A stretch of 61,714 nucleotides of DNA from an uncultured Cytophaga sp. (GCF_937863595.1 NZ_CALMGQ010000187.1:1-61714); one strand, 5' to 3'. Counted from the stretch's first letter, positions 48,287-57,065 are shown. Notes: generated by a model not told the origin, from the sequence alone. Numbers and translations are program-made.

Positions 48287-49753
48287 TTATTTAATTGCGA
48301 AGATCCAAACATTGTCTTTATTGTAAAGTTCATTTGTAGAATAGTTGGAGCGTATATAATGGGTCTGCATATCATCAGCAACGATGACAGTGTCGCCAGT
48401 AATAAGCTTCATATAATCACCATAATCGATATGCACGTCCGAAAGCTGTAATCTTTGAATATAGAAGTAAAGATGTTGTTGAATATCTGTATGGTTAATT
48501 ATTTTTAGGTTTGTAGGTACACTATTTTCTGTACCATCAAAGTAGCGACTTAATCTATATAAACTATAGTCGCTACTATTTTCATAGGTGGGATGCCTAT
48601 TTGTTAAAACAATATCTATATAACTTATAGAGGTTAATACTCCTATTAGAAATAGAACTAAGCCATATTGAAACGTGGAAGGCCAATTTGTTTTACTAAA
48701 TAGTTGCGTAAAAATGTTATAAAGTAGCAATATACAAATGCAGGCTATTAATGGCAGTAATGGCGCCACATACCATGTAAGAAATGTTTTAGAACTATTT
48801 ATGATAACAAAGAAACAAATGATTAATAATAAAAAATAGTTGAATAGTTTTTTATTATTGAATGTGTTCATTATAAATGGATATGTAATTAAACATACCA
48901 GGAATAATCCAAACCAAAAATATGTTTGTTTGAAAAGTAATTGGTTTAAATAAAAAAACAAATCTCCATTATGATTTTCTTTTACCTCTAAAAATCTCCC
49001 ACCAAGTTCATTCTCATAAACAGCTCTCAGATATCCATTATTTTCATGTTCTCGCAAAATATAATAGGATCCAATAATGACAAGATACCCTAAACAACTT
49101 ATATAAAAATAGGGGTCTTTAAGAATAGCATATATTTTTTTTTGAAAGAATGCATAGACTAAAAAACCAGGCAAGAAAAGTAGCGGAGCAATACCTTTTG
49201 TTAAGGATCCTAATGTTAAGAATAACCCAAATAAAATAATATGAATTCTGTTTTTTGTTTCAATATAATAATAAAATTGTATCGCACATTGAATCATGAA
49301 AAGAATCAATAGCGAATCATAGTCGCCGGTTCTTGCTACATGGTATCCATTAAAACCTGGCAATGCAACAAGTACAATGCCGCTAAAAAATGCAATCCAA
49401 ATATTGTTAGTTTCTTTTTTTAAGAAGAAAAAAAGTGATAAAATTGTCGCAAAGGCAGCAATCACAGAAGGTGCTCGTAGTGCGCTTGTTGTTAATCCGA
49501 AAATATGCATCGATAAAACTTGAAGCCATATTAGCAAAGGTGGTTTTGTGTTCCACATATCTGGCGAACCGTTATAATATGTAACGAGCCAATTGTGGTT
49601 GGTAAACATTTCAATTGCATTGGCAGCCTGTCTAGATTCATCCCATAAGTATAGGGGTAAGGCATTTAAAAATTCTAATAATGGGTATAAAACCAAAATT
49701 GCAAATAAAAAGTAGATGCAATAGGTAACAATAGAATGAGTTGATTTATTCAT
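48287..49753 (-). CDS. GT39 / ArnT-like membrane glycosyltransferase
   Basis: This 488-aa protein starts at ATG 49753 (MNKSTHSIVTY), near the upstream GT2 stop; a TTG three codons earlier is the alternative. It has many membrane helices with the ArnT/PMT signature LYLWDESRQAANAIEMF (catalytic-type Asp-Glu in the first loop) and TKPPLLIWLQ. It probably transfers a polyprenyl-phosphate-linked sugar to a lipid or protein acceptor. It directly follows a GtrB-type GT2 that could supply its donor. Confidence 0.85.
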   Translation of the reverse strand: MNKSTHSIVTYCIYFLFAILVLYPLLEFLNALPLYLWDESRQAANAIEMFTNHNWLVTYYNGSPDMWNTKPPLLIWLQVLSMHIFGLTTSALRAPSVIAAFATILSLFFFLKKETNNIWIAFFSGIVLVALPGFNGYHVARTGDYDSLLILFMIQCAIQFYYYIETKNRIHIILFGLFLTLGSLTKGIAPLLFLPGFLVYAFFQKKIYAILKDPYFYISCLGYLVIIGSYYILREHENNGYLRAVYENELGGRFLEVKENHNGDLFFYLNQLLFKQTYFWFGLFLVCLITYPFIMNTFNNKKLFNYFLLLIICFFVIINSSKTFLTWYVAPLLPLIACICILLLYNIFTQLFSKTNWPSTFQYGLVLFLIGVLTSISYIDIVLTNRHPTYENSSDYSLYRLSRYFDGTENSVPTNLKIINHTDIQQHLYFYIQRLQLSDVHIDYGDYMKLITGDTVIVADDMQTHYIRSNYSTNELYNKDNVWIFAIK

Positions 49754-49762
49754 GGTAATCAA

Positions 49763-50686
49763 CTACGATACGTTTGTTTTATTTATCACGTAAAGAGGTC
49801 GCTTTTTGATATTGTTTCCAATTCTGCTGATATATTCACCAATGATGCCTATACAAATCAATTGAATGCCACCAATAAACATTACAGACAACATGATTGA
49901 AGTCCAACCTTGAACGGTATCCTTTAAAACAAATTTACTATACAAGGAATAGAGCATTACAATAAAGGCAAAAAATGAAACAATAAAACCTGCCATAGAA
50001 GCAAACTTTAATGGAAAATCAGAAAACGAGGTAATGCCATCCATGGCAAATTTAAACATTTTTTTGTATGTATATCCGGTCTTACCTCCAAATCGTTCTT
50101 CACGTTCGTATTCAATATACGTTTGTTTAAATCCAACCCAGGCAATCTGGCCGCGCAAATATTTCTCTTGTTCAGGCATTTGTTTGAGTACTTCAACCAC
50201 TTTTCGGTCGATAATTCTAAAATCACCTGTATCTACCGGAATATCTATGGACGTAATACTTGACAAGATTCTGTAAAATAATTTAGCAGTCAATTTCTTT
50301 AAAAGACTTTCTCCATTTCTACTTTTTCTTCTTGCGTATACTACTTGATAATCTTCATCCATTTTTTTATACAAATCCAAAATCAATTCTGGAGGATCTT
50401 GAAGATCTGCATCAATGATTACAATTCGTTTGCCAATGGAATGTTCCAAGCCTGCCGTAACAGCAATTTGGTGTCCAAAATTTCGACTGAAATCAATGTA
50501 TTTTACCTGAGGGTTATTTAAAGATAACGCTTCAATAAGTTGAATAGACGTATCTTTACTGCCGTCGTTTACAAAAATTAATTCATACGTAATGTTCATT
50601 GGTTCTAATACCTTATTGATTCTAGTATATAGAATTGCAATATTAGCTTCCTCATTAAATATGGGAATGATAACAGATAAATCCAT
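49763..50686 (-). CDS. GT2 glycosyltransferase with C-terminal helices (GtrB/ArnC-like)
   Basis: This 307-aa enzyme has an N-terminal GT-A domain (MDLSVIIPIFNEEANI, FVNDGSKDTS, IDADLQDPPELI) and two C-terminal membrane helices (about 230-255 and 265-290). That is the architecture of polyprenyl-phosphate glycosyltransferases such as GtrB and ArnC. It should make undecaprenyl-phosphate sugar on the cytoplasmic face. The GT39 gene starts within 10 bp of its stop, so the pair forms a carrier-charging and transferring module. Confidence 0.9.
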   Translation of the reverse strand: MDLSVIIPIFNEEANIAILYTRINKVLEPMNITYELIFVNDGSKDTSIQLIEALSLNNPQVKYIDFSRNFGHQIAVTAGLEHSIGKRIVIIDADLQDPPELILDLYKKMDEDYQVVYARRKSRNGESLLKKLTAKLFYRILSSITSIDIPVDTGDFRIIDRKVVEVLKQMPEQEKYLRGQIAWVGFKQTYIEYEREERFGGKTGYTYKKMFKFAMDGITSFSDFPLKFASMAGFIVSFFAFIVMLYSLYSKFVLKDTVQGWTSIMLSVMFIGGIQLICIGIIGEYISRIGNNIKKRPLYVINKTNVS

Positions 50687-50831
50687 TTTATTGTTTTAAA
50701 AGCGATAATCTACCAATTTAGGTATTTTGGTTAACAATTTCATCTGGTTTGAAGCTAGTAGGGGAATTATAATTAATAATAAGGTCTTTATCTAATCTGA
50801 AGTAGTCCATGTAATAAAAAAGGTCATTTTC

Positions 50832-50861
50832 TTTGTATATTAGTTTTTATTCATAACTTTA
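50832..50861 (+). promoter_or_regulatory. Putative csp promoter
   Basis: TTTG at 50832-50835 is separated by 18 bp from TAACTTTA (50854-50861), a one-base variant of TAnnTTTG. The start codon is 25 bp downstream of the -7 box. Confidence 0.4.
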
Positions 50862-50886
50862 GTATTCAATTAATTACAATACCATT

Positions 50887-51078
50887 ATGAATACGGGAAC
50901 AGTTAAATTCTTCAATGAAACCAAAGGTTTTGGTTTTATATTAGACAACGCAAGCAACAAGGAAATTTTTGTACATGTTTCAGGCTTGAAAGAACAAATT
51001 ACAAAAGACGACAAAGTTGAATTCGAAATCGTTGAAGGTAAAAAAGGTGTGAATGCAGTAGATGTGAAAAAAATCTAA
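50887..51078 (+). CDS. Cold-shock domain protein
   Basis: The 63-aa CspA-type protein has RNP1 (KGFGFI) and RNP2-like (IFVHVSGL) motifs in a single OB-fold starting MNTGTVKFFNETKGFGF. It binds single-stranded RNA/DNA and may act as an RNA chaperone. It is monocistronic, with its own promoter candidate and a terminator immediately after. The preceding gap is about 200 bp and shows no other gene. Confidence 0.95.
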   Translation: MNTGTVKFFNETKGFGFILDNASNKEIFVHVSGLKEQITKDDKVEFEIVEGKKGVNAVDVKKI

Positions 51079-51102
51079 TTTATTCCATACAACACACAAT
51101 CT

Positions 51103-51140
51103 TAAAGGGTTTTCACTTCAGTGTCAACCCTTTATTTTTT
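51103..51140 (+). terminator. Terminator after csp, overlapping GT9 3' end
   Basis: The stem TAAAGGGTT / AACCCTTTA has an inner CAC/GTG extension and TTCA loop and is followed by TTTTTT. The T-tract lies within the last codons of the convergent GT9 gene. Confidence 0.8.
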
Positions 51141-52112
51141 CCATGCTGCTTCAATTTCATGTACAGGTAGTGTTTGGTCCTTCATGCATTTGAAATGTTT
51201 TTTCGGGCAGGAGTTGTATCCAATTTTAGAGCAAGGTCTGCACGGAAGGTTTTCTACTTGCCACGCAACATATTCTGTTTTATACGGGTACATGCCAAAC
51301 TCAGGCACTGTATTGCCCCATATAGAAACAATGCGCTTTTTAAAAGCAGCAGCAATATGCATCAATCCTGTGTCGTGGGTATATAAATAGGCTGCTTGCT
51401 GAACAATAGATGCGGATTGATTTAAATTGTATTTCCCGCAGGTATTTAAAATCAAGGACTTACTTGGGTAGCTGGCAACCAATTCTTCTGCCATAGGCGA
51501 ATCATCTTTGCCACCTAATAGAACGATAGGAAGTGTTATTTTTTGAACGAGTTCTTTTAATTTTTCTATGGGCAATCGTTTCGTTGCATGTTGCGCGCCA
51601 ATCGCTATGGCTACATAATTTTCAGTTTGAAAAGCGGCAGGCAAATCTGCCAATGCTACTACGTCTTTTTCTGGTATAAAGTAATCCAAGCCTTTCTCAT
51701 CGTTATGCACGCCAAGTGGAATGAGTGTTTCCATGTAACGATCTACGATGTGTTTGTCTGGCATCGTTTTTAATTTCCAATTCACAAACAGCCACTTACG
51801 AATATTTAATTTGTTGAAGGAATAGCTTTTTACACCAAGCGACCAAATTATTTTTTTCGTGCGTAGGTTTTTGTGTAAATCAATAATGATGTCAAATTGC
51901 TCATTCTTCAATTCTGTAATGAGTGCATTTGTTGAATGGTCTAAGATATGTACTTTATCTATGTACGGATTGTTCGATACGATATTTTTAAACGCACTCT
52001 TCGTAGCATAATGGACCTCAACTCCAGATACTTGTTCTTTCAAACAACGAACCACAGGAGTCGTCAATACAATATCACCAATCGAAGAAAAACGCAGTAT
52101 TAAAATTTTCAT
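51132..52112 (-). CDS. GT9 family (heptosyltransferase-like) glycosyltransferase
   Basis: This 326-aa GT-B enzyme begins MKILILRFSSIGDIVLTTPV, the classic N-terminus of LPS heptosyltransferases, and has the C-terminal donor-site block THDTGLMHIAAAFKKRIVSIWG. It should add heptose or another sugar to the LPS inner core. A short Cys-rich tail (CRPCSKIGYNSCPKKHFKC) is a usual feature. It ends at the csp terminator and is followed (transcriptionally preceded) by PolX with 19 bp between. Confidence 0.9.
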   Translation of the reverse strand: MKILILRFSSIGDIVLTTPVVRCLKEQVSGVEVHYATKSAFKNIVSNNPYIDKVHILDHSTNALITELKNEQFDIIIDLHKNLRTKKIIWSLGVKSYSFNKLNIRKWLFVNWKLKTMPDKHIVDRYMETLIPLGVHNDEKGLDYFIPEKDVVALADLPAAFQTENYVAIAIGAQHATKRLPIEKLKELVQKITLPIVLLGGKDDSPMAEELVASYPSKSLILNTCGKYNLNQSASIVQQAAYLYTHDTGLMHIAAAFKKRIVSIWGNTVPEFGMYPYKTEYVAWQVENLPCRPCSKIGYNSCPKKHFKCMKDQTLPVHEIEAAWKK

Positions 52113-52131
52113 ATCAATCTATAAATAGAAA

Positions 52132-53823
52132 TTACTTGCCCTTCGTTTTTAACCATGCAGATACTTTTTCTAAAGGCCATGCATTAAATGTTTGATCTAC
52201 ACACAAGCCCGCCTTACGAGCCACGCAAATGCCAAAGTGCACATCTGCTAAGCCAATTTTTTCATGTGCATCGGGATTGATACTAATGATGCAGCCTTTA
52301 TCTAAGGCATAACCAATATGTCTCCAATCCATATCCAAGCGCCACGGATGCGCATTGATTTCAATGATCACATTGTTTGCAGCACATGCATCAATGATTT
52401 TTTTGTGATCGATTGGATAGCCTTCACGTTTTAACAACAACCTACCTGTTGGGTGACCAAGCATGGTTGTAAACGGATTCTCAATGGCTGTAATTAAGCG
52501 CTGGGTTGCTTTCTCTTCATTCATTTTTAGATTTGAATGGATGGAAGCAACAATAAAATCAAACGATTTTAATACATCGTCCGAATAATCCAGAGAGCCA
52601 TCATTTAAGATATCCGACTCAATGCCCTTAAATATTTTTATGGTATTGTATGTAGCGTTTAATGTATCTATTTCAAGTTGTTGTTTTGCTACGGTTTCTT
52701 CATTCAAACCGCTTGCATAAAAGGCCGATTTAGAATGGTCGGAGATACCAAAATATGTATATCCCAATGCAACACATGCTTTAGTCATTTCTTCTAAGCT
52801 ATGTTGGCCGTCGCTATAGGTGGAGTGGTTGTGAAAGCTTCCTTGAATGGCGGCATCGGTAATTAAATCTGCCAATCTGTTTTCTTCAACAAGTTTCAAT
52901 TCTCTATACCCTTCTCGCAATTCAGAAGGAATAAAAGGGAGTTGAACACGCTGATAAAATTCTTCTTCACTTGCAAAAGGAGTCGCATGCGCAATTTGTA
53001 AAAACGTTTTTCCGTTCGCATCTGTTAAACGAAGGTGATTCGCGCCAGAAGAATGTTTGATGAGCTCAGATCCCAAATGAGCTGCATCTGTCATGTAGAT
53101 TTCAACAGGAATTTTAAACGTTTTATATAAACCATACCATCTATACAAGCCCGATTGCGTGGGGATTTCTTCTAAATAATCCAGCGTTTTTATGTTGGCA
53201 AATAATTTAGATGCATCTGTGGCTGCAACGATAAAGGAAATACGATCTACTGTCTCCATCATGCGTCGCATTTCTCCGCAAAGTCTAACACTAGAATTTA
53301 AATCCGACTGTAATTTTTTCTCAAGTTCAAATGCCGTCGCTTCAACATCCCCATACAAAAACTTGTCGGATTGCTTTATAACAAATTGAAGCACTTGAAT
53401 GATATTGTCTTGTGTCTTTTCTCCAAAGCCTTTCAGATTGGCAACGGTATTGTTATGGCAGGCTTCTAATAATTCTTCTTTCGTCGTTATTTCTAATTCC
53501 TTCCAAAGGGATTTTACTTTTTTGGGTCCAATCCCTTTGATTTGCAACAACTCAATAACACCTTCTGGTGTTTTTTGTAGCAAGGCTTCAAGTTCAGCTA
53601 ATTTACCTGTTAGGCTTAACTCCGTAATTTTAGCAGCAATGCTTTTGCCAATACCTTCTTGTTTTTCTAATTCAGCAAGCGATAATGAAGCGAGCGGGAT
53701 TTCAATTTTCTCAATTTGAAATCCCGCATTCTGTATGGAACGAACTTTAAATGAATTTTCATCGTGCAACTCCATTAATGAAGCTGTTTGTGCAAGCACA
53801 TCTGCAATTTCCTGATTTGTCAA
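52132..53823 (-). CDS. PolX-like protein: HhH, degenerate polymerase-X and PHP domains
   Basis: The 563-aa protein has N-terminal helix-hairpin-helix regions (about 50-130: EGIGKSIAAKI, IKGIGPKKVKSL), a polymerase X palm (about 150-320) and a C-terminal PHP phosphoesterase domain (about 325-555). The PHP domain keeps its metal ligands, for example H331/H333 (HNHSTYSDG), GISDHS, GHPTGR, INAHPW and NPDAH. In the polymerase palm the two catalytic Asp of GDID read R194 and S196 (VDRIS), and the third carboxylate is Glu (VEI). Bacterial PolX acts in repair; here the nuclease function seems kept and polymerase activity doubtful. Confidence 0.88.
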   Translation of the reverse strand: MTNQEIADVLAQTASLMELHDENSFKVRSIQNAGFQIEKIEIPLASLSLAELEKQEGIGKSIAAKITELSLTGKLAELEALLQKTPEGVIELLQIKGIGPKKVKSLWKELEITTKEELLEACHNNTVANLKGFGEKTQDNIIQVLQFVIKQSDKFLYGDVEATAFELEKKLQSDLNSSVRLCGEMRRMMETVDRISFIVAATDASKLFANIKTLDYLEEIPTQSGLYRWYGLYKTFKIPVEIYMTDAAHLGSELIKHSSGANHLRLTDANGKTFLQIAHATPFASEEEFYQRVQLPFIPSELREGYRELKLVEENRLADLITDAAIQGSFHNHSTYSDGQHSLEEMTKACVALGYTYFGISDHSKSAFYASGLNEETVAKQQLEIDTLNATYNTIKIFKGIESDILNDGSLDYSDDVLKSFDFIVASIHSNLKMNEEKATQRLITAIENPFTTMLGHPTGRLLLKREGYPIDHKKIIDACAANNVIIEINAHPWRLDMDWRHIGYALDKGCIISINPDAHEKIGLADVHFGICVARKAGLCVDQTFNAWPLEKVSAWLKTKGK

Positions 53824-53862
53824 GGAGGTAATCGGTTTAATTGAAAGGTGTAAAGATAAAAA

Positions 53863-54044
53863 GTTTTAGGTTTTAAGGTTGAAGTATTATGTAAAAACTG
53901 TTCTTTAATACTATGGAAGAGTAAAATTTCAGGGTTTATGCAGAAAAACAAGGTTATTACTCATTCAAAATGCTTAATTTTAAAAGACGATTTTAATCAA
54001 GTAAAGTAATGCCTCAAAAAAACGTATTACTTAAAACATATAAC
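53863..54044. repeat. Second locus of the TTAAAAC-type inverted word repeat
   Basis: A minus copy GTTTTAGGTTTTAA (53863-53876) faces a plus copy TTAAAACATATAAC (54031-54044), which ends 7 nt before the EVE gene ATG. The plus copy matches the thrB-upstream word in 13 of 14 positions. The two arms of the element are 17-bp AAGTT...TTAAG blocks with 14/17 complementarity. Confidence 0.7.
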
Positions 54045-54051
54045 TTAAATC

Positions 54052-54459
54052 ATGAATTACTGGCTCATAAAATCCGAACCCTTTAAATATTCTTTTGATC
54101 AATTCTTGAAAGATAAAAAAACATTCTGGGATGGTGTGCGCAATTATCAAGCGCGCAACAATCTAAGAGCGATGAAAAAAGGTGATTTGTTATTGTTTTA
54201 CCATTCGAATGAAGGCAAAGAAGTTGTCGGAATTGCCAAAATAGTAAAAGAGGCATATCAAGATCCGACTACGGAAGACCCAAATTGGGTGGTGGTAGAT
54301 GTTGCTCCGGTTCAGAAACTTAAGAATCCGGTTACCTTGGCAATGGTTAAGGCAGACAAACGATTGGAAAATATGTCGCTTGTTAAATCCATGCGTTTAT
54401 CGGTACAACCTGTTCGTAAAGAAGAGTTTGATATTATATTGGAATTAGCTGGTGAATAA
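54052..54459 (+). CDS. EVE domain-containing protein
   Basis: This 135-aa protein starts MNYWLIKSEPFKYSFDQF and shows the family blocks FWDGVRNYQARNNLRAMKKGD and LLFYHSN. EVE domains (PUA-like fold, thymocyte nuclear protein 1 type) bind modified cytosine in DNA or modified RNA bases in the cases studied. Length is typical of the stand-alone form. It is isolated between PolX (divergent) and pyrR, with its start beside the dispersed AT-rich repeat. Confidence 0.93.
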   Translation: MNYWLIKSEPFKYSFDQFLKDKKTFWDGVRNYQARNNLRAMKKGDLLLFYHSNEGKEVVGIAKIVKEAYQDPTTEDPNWVVVDVAPVQKLKNPVTLAMVKADKRLENMSLVKSMRLSVQPVRKEEFDIILELAGE

Positions 54460-54498
54460 AAAAATCAATTCTTTAGCCCGCTATATTCTATAAAATTC

Positions 54499-54506
54499 TA
54501 TATTTG
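54499..54506 (+). promoter_or_regulatory. -7 box (TATATTTG) for pyrR-pyrB
   Basis: TATATTTG matches TAnnTTTG and lies 22 bp before the pyrR ATG. The leader would be only about 15 nt, too short for a classical PyrR attenuation leader. Confidence 0.55.
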
Positions 54507-54528
54507 TAAAATTTAAAGACAAAGAGAT

Positions 54529-55068
54529 ATGTCCAAACGCATAATAATCGACAACGATTTGTTGCAGATCATGTTGGATCGGCTTTGTCAACAATTGATT
54601 GAGTCCCACGATGATTTCTCCAATACAGTAATTTTAGCGCTTCAACCAAGAGGAGTTGCAACTGGTTTGCGTATTCATAAAAAGCTTGAAAAGGCTACTA
54701 AAAAGAAAATTGATTTAGGGTATTTAGATGCAACGTTTTTTAGAGATGACTTCAGAAGACAGGCGGGTCCTTTACGTGCAAATGCAACGAAGGTGCCATT
54801 TCTGATTGAAGGGAAAAGAGTTATCTTGGTAGACGATGTTTTGTATACAGGTCGTACTGTAAGGGCTGCAATGGATGCTATGATGGCATTCGGCAGACCT
54901 AAAGATGTTGAATTGCTTGTAGTGATCGATCGAAAATACAGTCGCGATATTCCAATCCAACCCAATTATGTGGGCAGAGAGGTAATGTGTCAAGAATCAG
55001 AAAAAGTGGTTGTAGACATTAAAGAAATTGAAGATAAGAAAGAATTAATCTGGTTAGTCAAGAAATAA
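54529..55068 (+). CDS. pyrR: PyrR: pyr regulator / uracil phosphoribosyltransferase
   Basis: The 179-aa type I phosphoribosyltransferase has a PRPP-binding loop VILVDDVLYTGRTVRA and ALQPRGVATGLR near the N-terminus. In other bacteria PyrR attenuates pyr operon transcription by binding leader RNA and can also make UMP. Here it heads pyrB with an 8-bp gap, but no terminator/antiterminator leader is visible, so regulation may be by another route. Confidence 0.93.
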   Translation: MSKRIIIDNDLLQIMLDRLCQQLIESHDDFSNTVILALQPRGVATGLRIHKKLEKATKKKIDLGYLDATFFRDDFRRQAGPLRANATKVPFLIEGKRVILVDDVLYTGRTVRAAMDAMMAFGRPKDVELLVVIDRKYSRDIPIQPNYVGREVMCQESEKVVVDIKEIEDKKELIWLVKK

Positions 55069-55076
55069 AAAATAAA

Positions 55077-56000
55077 ATGAGCCAATTATCAGTAAAGCAT
55101 TTATTAGGAATAAAAGATCTTACACTTAAGGATATTGAACTCATTTTAGAAACCGCCACTCAGTTTAAAGAGGTTATCAATAGACCTATTAAGAAAGTTC
55201 CTTCCTTGCGCGATGTGACCATTGCGAATGTTTTTTTCGAAAATTCAACGCGTACACGTTTATCTTTTGAATTGGCTCAAAAACGTTTGTCGGCAGATAC
55301 CATCAATTTTTCAGCAGCTGCAAGTTCCGTTAAAAAAGGAGAGACCTTACTCGATACTGTAAATAATATATTAGCAATGAAAGTGGATATGATTGTGATG
55401 CGACATGCAAGTGTTGGCGCACCACATTTTCTTTCAAAGCACATTAAGGCAAATATTATAAATGCTGGCGACGGCACACACGAACATCCTACGCAGGCAT
55501 TGCTAGACAGCTTCTCTATTAAAGAAAAACTAGGCAGTGTTGCAGGTAAAAAGGTGTGTATTTTTGGAGATATTTTACATTCACGTGTAGCCTTATCCAA
55601 TATTTTTGCCTTGAAAAAACAAGGCGCAGAAGTAATGGTGTGTGGCCCCGCTACCTTAATACCTAAGTTTATTGCAGACTTAGGCGTGAAAGTTGAATTT
55701 GATTTACGCAAAGCCTTATTATGGTGTGATGTGGCAAACGTCTTGCGCATACAGCTTGAGCGACAAACAATCAAATACTTTCCTACACTTAGAGAGTACG
55801 CACAATATTATGGCATCAACAAACAATTGCTTGATTCATTGAATAAAGAAATTGTTATCATGCACCCAGGTCCAATCAATAGAGGCGTAGAATTAAGCAG
55901 TGATGTAGCAGATAGTGGGCACTCCATCATCTTAGATCAAGTAGAGAATGGCGTTGCAGTGCGTATGGCTGTAATGTATTTGTTGGCGGGGAATAAATAA
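55077..56000 (+). CDS. pyrB: Aspartate carbamoyltransferase catalytic subunit
   Basis: At 307 aa this has the usual PyrB length, with carbamoyl phosphate site FENSTRTRLSFE, the HPTQALLDSF aspartate-side motif and HPGPINRGVE. It makes N-carbamoyl-aspartate in UMP synthesis. It follows pyrR with an 8-bp gap. It is the last clearly housekeeping gene before the Rhs-related accessory region. Confidence 0.96.
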   Translation: MSQLSVKHLLGIKDLTLKDIELILETATQFKEVINRPIKKVPSLRDVTIANVFFENSTRTRLSFELAQKRLSADTINFSAAASSVKKGETLLDTVNNILAMKVDMIVMRHASVGAPHFLSKHIKANIINAGDGTHEHPTQALLDSFSIKEKLGSVAGKKVCIFGDILHSRVALSNIFALKKQGAEVMVCGPATLIPKFIADLGVKVEFDLRKALLWCDVANVLRIQLERQTIKYFPTLREYAQYYGINKQLLDSLNKEIVIMHPGPINRGVELSSDVADSGHSIILDQVENGVAVRMAVMYLLAGNK

Positions 56001-56044
56001 TAATTTGTCGAATCAATATTTTTTATGCGCCAAATTATTAATCG

Positions 56045-56225
56045 AGAATTCACAACACACAATAATTTTGTAGTTTAGTATACGATATACAGAAGGTATT
56101 AAAATGAGTTGATTGAAAATGATTGATTCGTTTGGATAGTAAGAAGCGGAAAGTATTAATATAAAAGAATTCAACGATTTTTAATCAGGTATTGCGATAA
56201 GAAAATGATTCATTCGATAGATGTT
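56045..56225 (+). repeat. Copy A of a diverged ~170-bp duplicated segment
   Basis: This non-coding stretch shares blocks with copy B (57628-57805): tcacaacacac.ataat, aaaatgagttgattgaaaa, ttaatataaaag and gcgataagaaa, in the same order and orientation. It sits just before the degenerate Rhs relic, as copy B sits before the transposase remnant and Rhs core. Confidence 0.7.
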
Positions 56226-56281
56226 ATGTTTATGCATTCCCATTCAGCCTGTTCGAAATTTTAAATTACAATTATTAGAAC

Positions 56282-56506
56282 AAGGCAAGTGGCTACAGGT
56301 ACAATGCCAATAAACTGCGTTGGGGAATAAATAATGTAACGATTGTTGCAACGAATTCTACAGGAACAACAGCAGATATTTAAGATCAATCCATAGACAA
56401 TTACAGTTATGATGCGATTGGTAATTTTGTAAAAGATTATCCAGAAGAAATTGAACTACATAATAATTCTGTGAGTAAAAGAAATAGGGTGTTTGCTATT
56501 AAATAA
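56282..56506 (+). pseudogene. Degenerate Rhs/YD-repeat relic
   Basis: In one plus frame this reads KASGYRYNANKLRW ... DQSIDNYSYDAIGN, which aligns with KADGYKHTTNKLRS ... DQSADNYSYDAIGN at about 58.2 kb. An in-frame TAA interrupts it at 56381-56383, and the frame ends at 56504-56506 after unrelated-looking residues. It is a broken second copy of the Rhs core region, probably left behind by an earlier tip exchange or duplication. Confidence 0.8.
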
Positions 56507-56518
56507 CATAAAATTCAT

Positions 56519-57058
56519 ATGAACATAAGTATTTATTTAATGCTGATAATGGTACTATTGTTAAGTAGTTTAACATTTAATGATGATTTATTCCAAAGAT
56601 ATAATCCTAAAATTGGCTTAAGCGGATATCAATTTAAAAAAGACAAAAAAATATATAAAGGGTTGATGCCCATAAAGTATCAAACGCATAAGAATTTTTT
56701 ATTTGATTCAACAGCACTTGAATACAGAATTGAGATTGTGCATGATCATGAAAATAAAATTCATTATAATGATTCATATAGTAAAGAAGAGTATCTTAAA
56801 ACAGTTGATTCTTATTATATGGTGATGGACTATGTAGCCAGAATGTACAGATTAAATATTAGTTCAGATAAGTTAAATAAAGAATGTGTTTTTGAGCTAG
56901 ATTATATGTTAAATGATTCACTTTCGAAATATATAAATGAGTTTAAAATATTTGAAGGGAATCATCCCACAGAAAGCGATATAATATTAAAGATGGGACA
57001 ATATACTCAGTGTTATCAATATGTTTTTCGACCAATTGTATTAATTGAATTAAAATAA
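56519..57058 (+). CDS. Orphan 179-aa exported protein, possible immunity-type
   Basis: I do not recognise a family. The protein starts MNISIYLMLIMVLLLSSLTF, which looks like a signal peptide or anchor, and the rest is hydrophilic, rich in Lys, Tyr, Asp and Asn (PKIGLSGYQFKKDKKIYKGL ... YVFRPIVLIELK). It begins 12 bp after the Rhs relic and precedes another orphan by 7 bp. Position right after an Rhs fragment suggests an orphan immunity or tip remnant, by context only. It is AT-rich relative to the housekeeping genes. Confidence 0.6.
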   Translation: MNISIYLMLIMVLLLSSLTFNDDLFQRYNPKIGLSGYQFKKDKKIYKGLMPIKYQTHKNFLFDSTALEYRIEIVHDHENKIHYNDSYSKEEYLKTVDSYYMVMDYVARMYRLNISSDKLNKECVFELDYMLNDSLSKYINEFKIFEGNHPTESDIILKMGQYTQCYQYVFRPIVLIELK

Positions 57059-57065
57059 TATAACT

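Noticed and set aside
48245..48451. 68-codon plus-strand frame at the 3' end of the GT39 gene
   Set aside because: It is largely antisense to a well-supported minus gene and has no family features.
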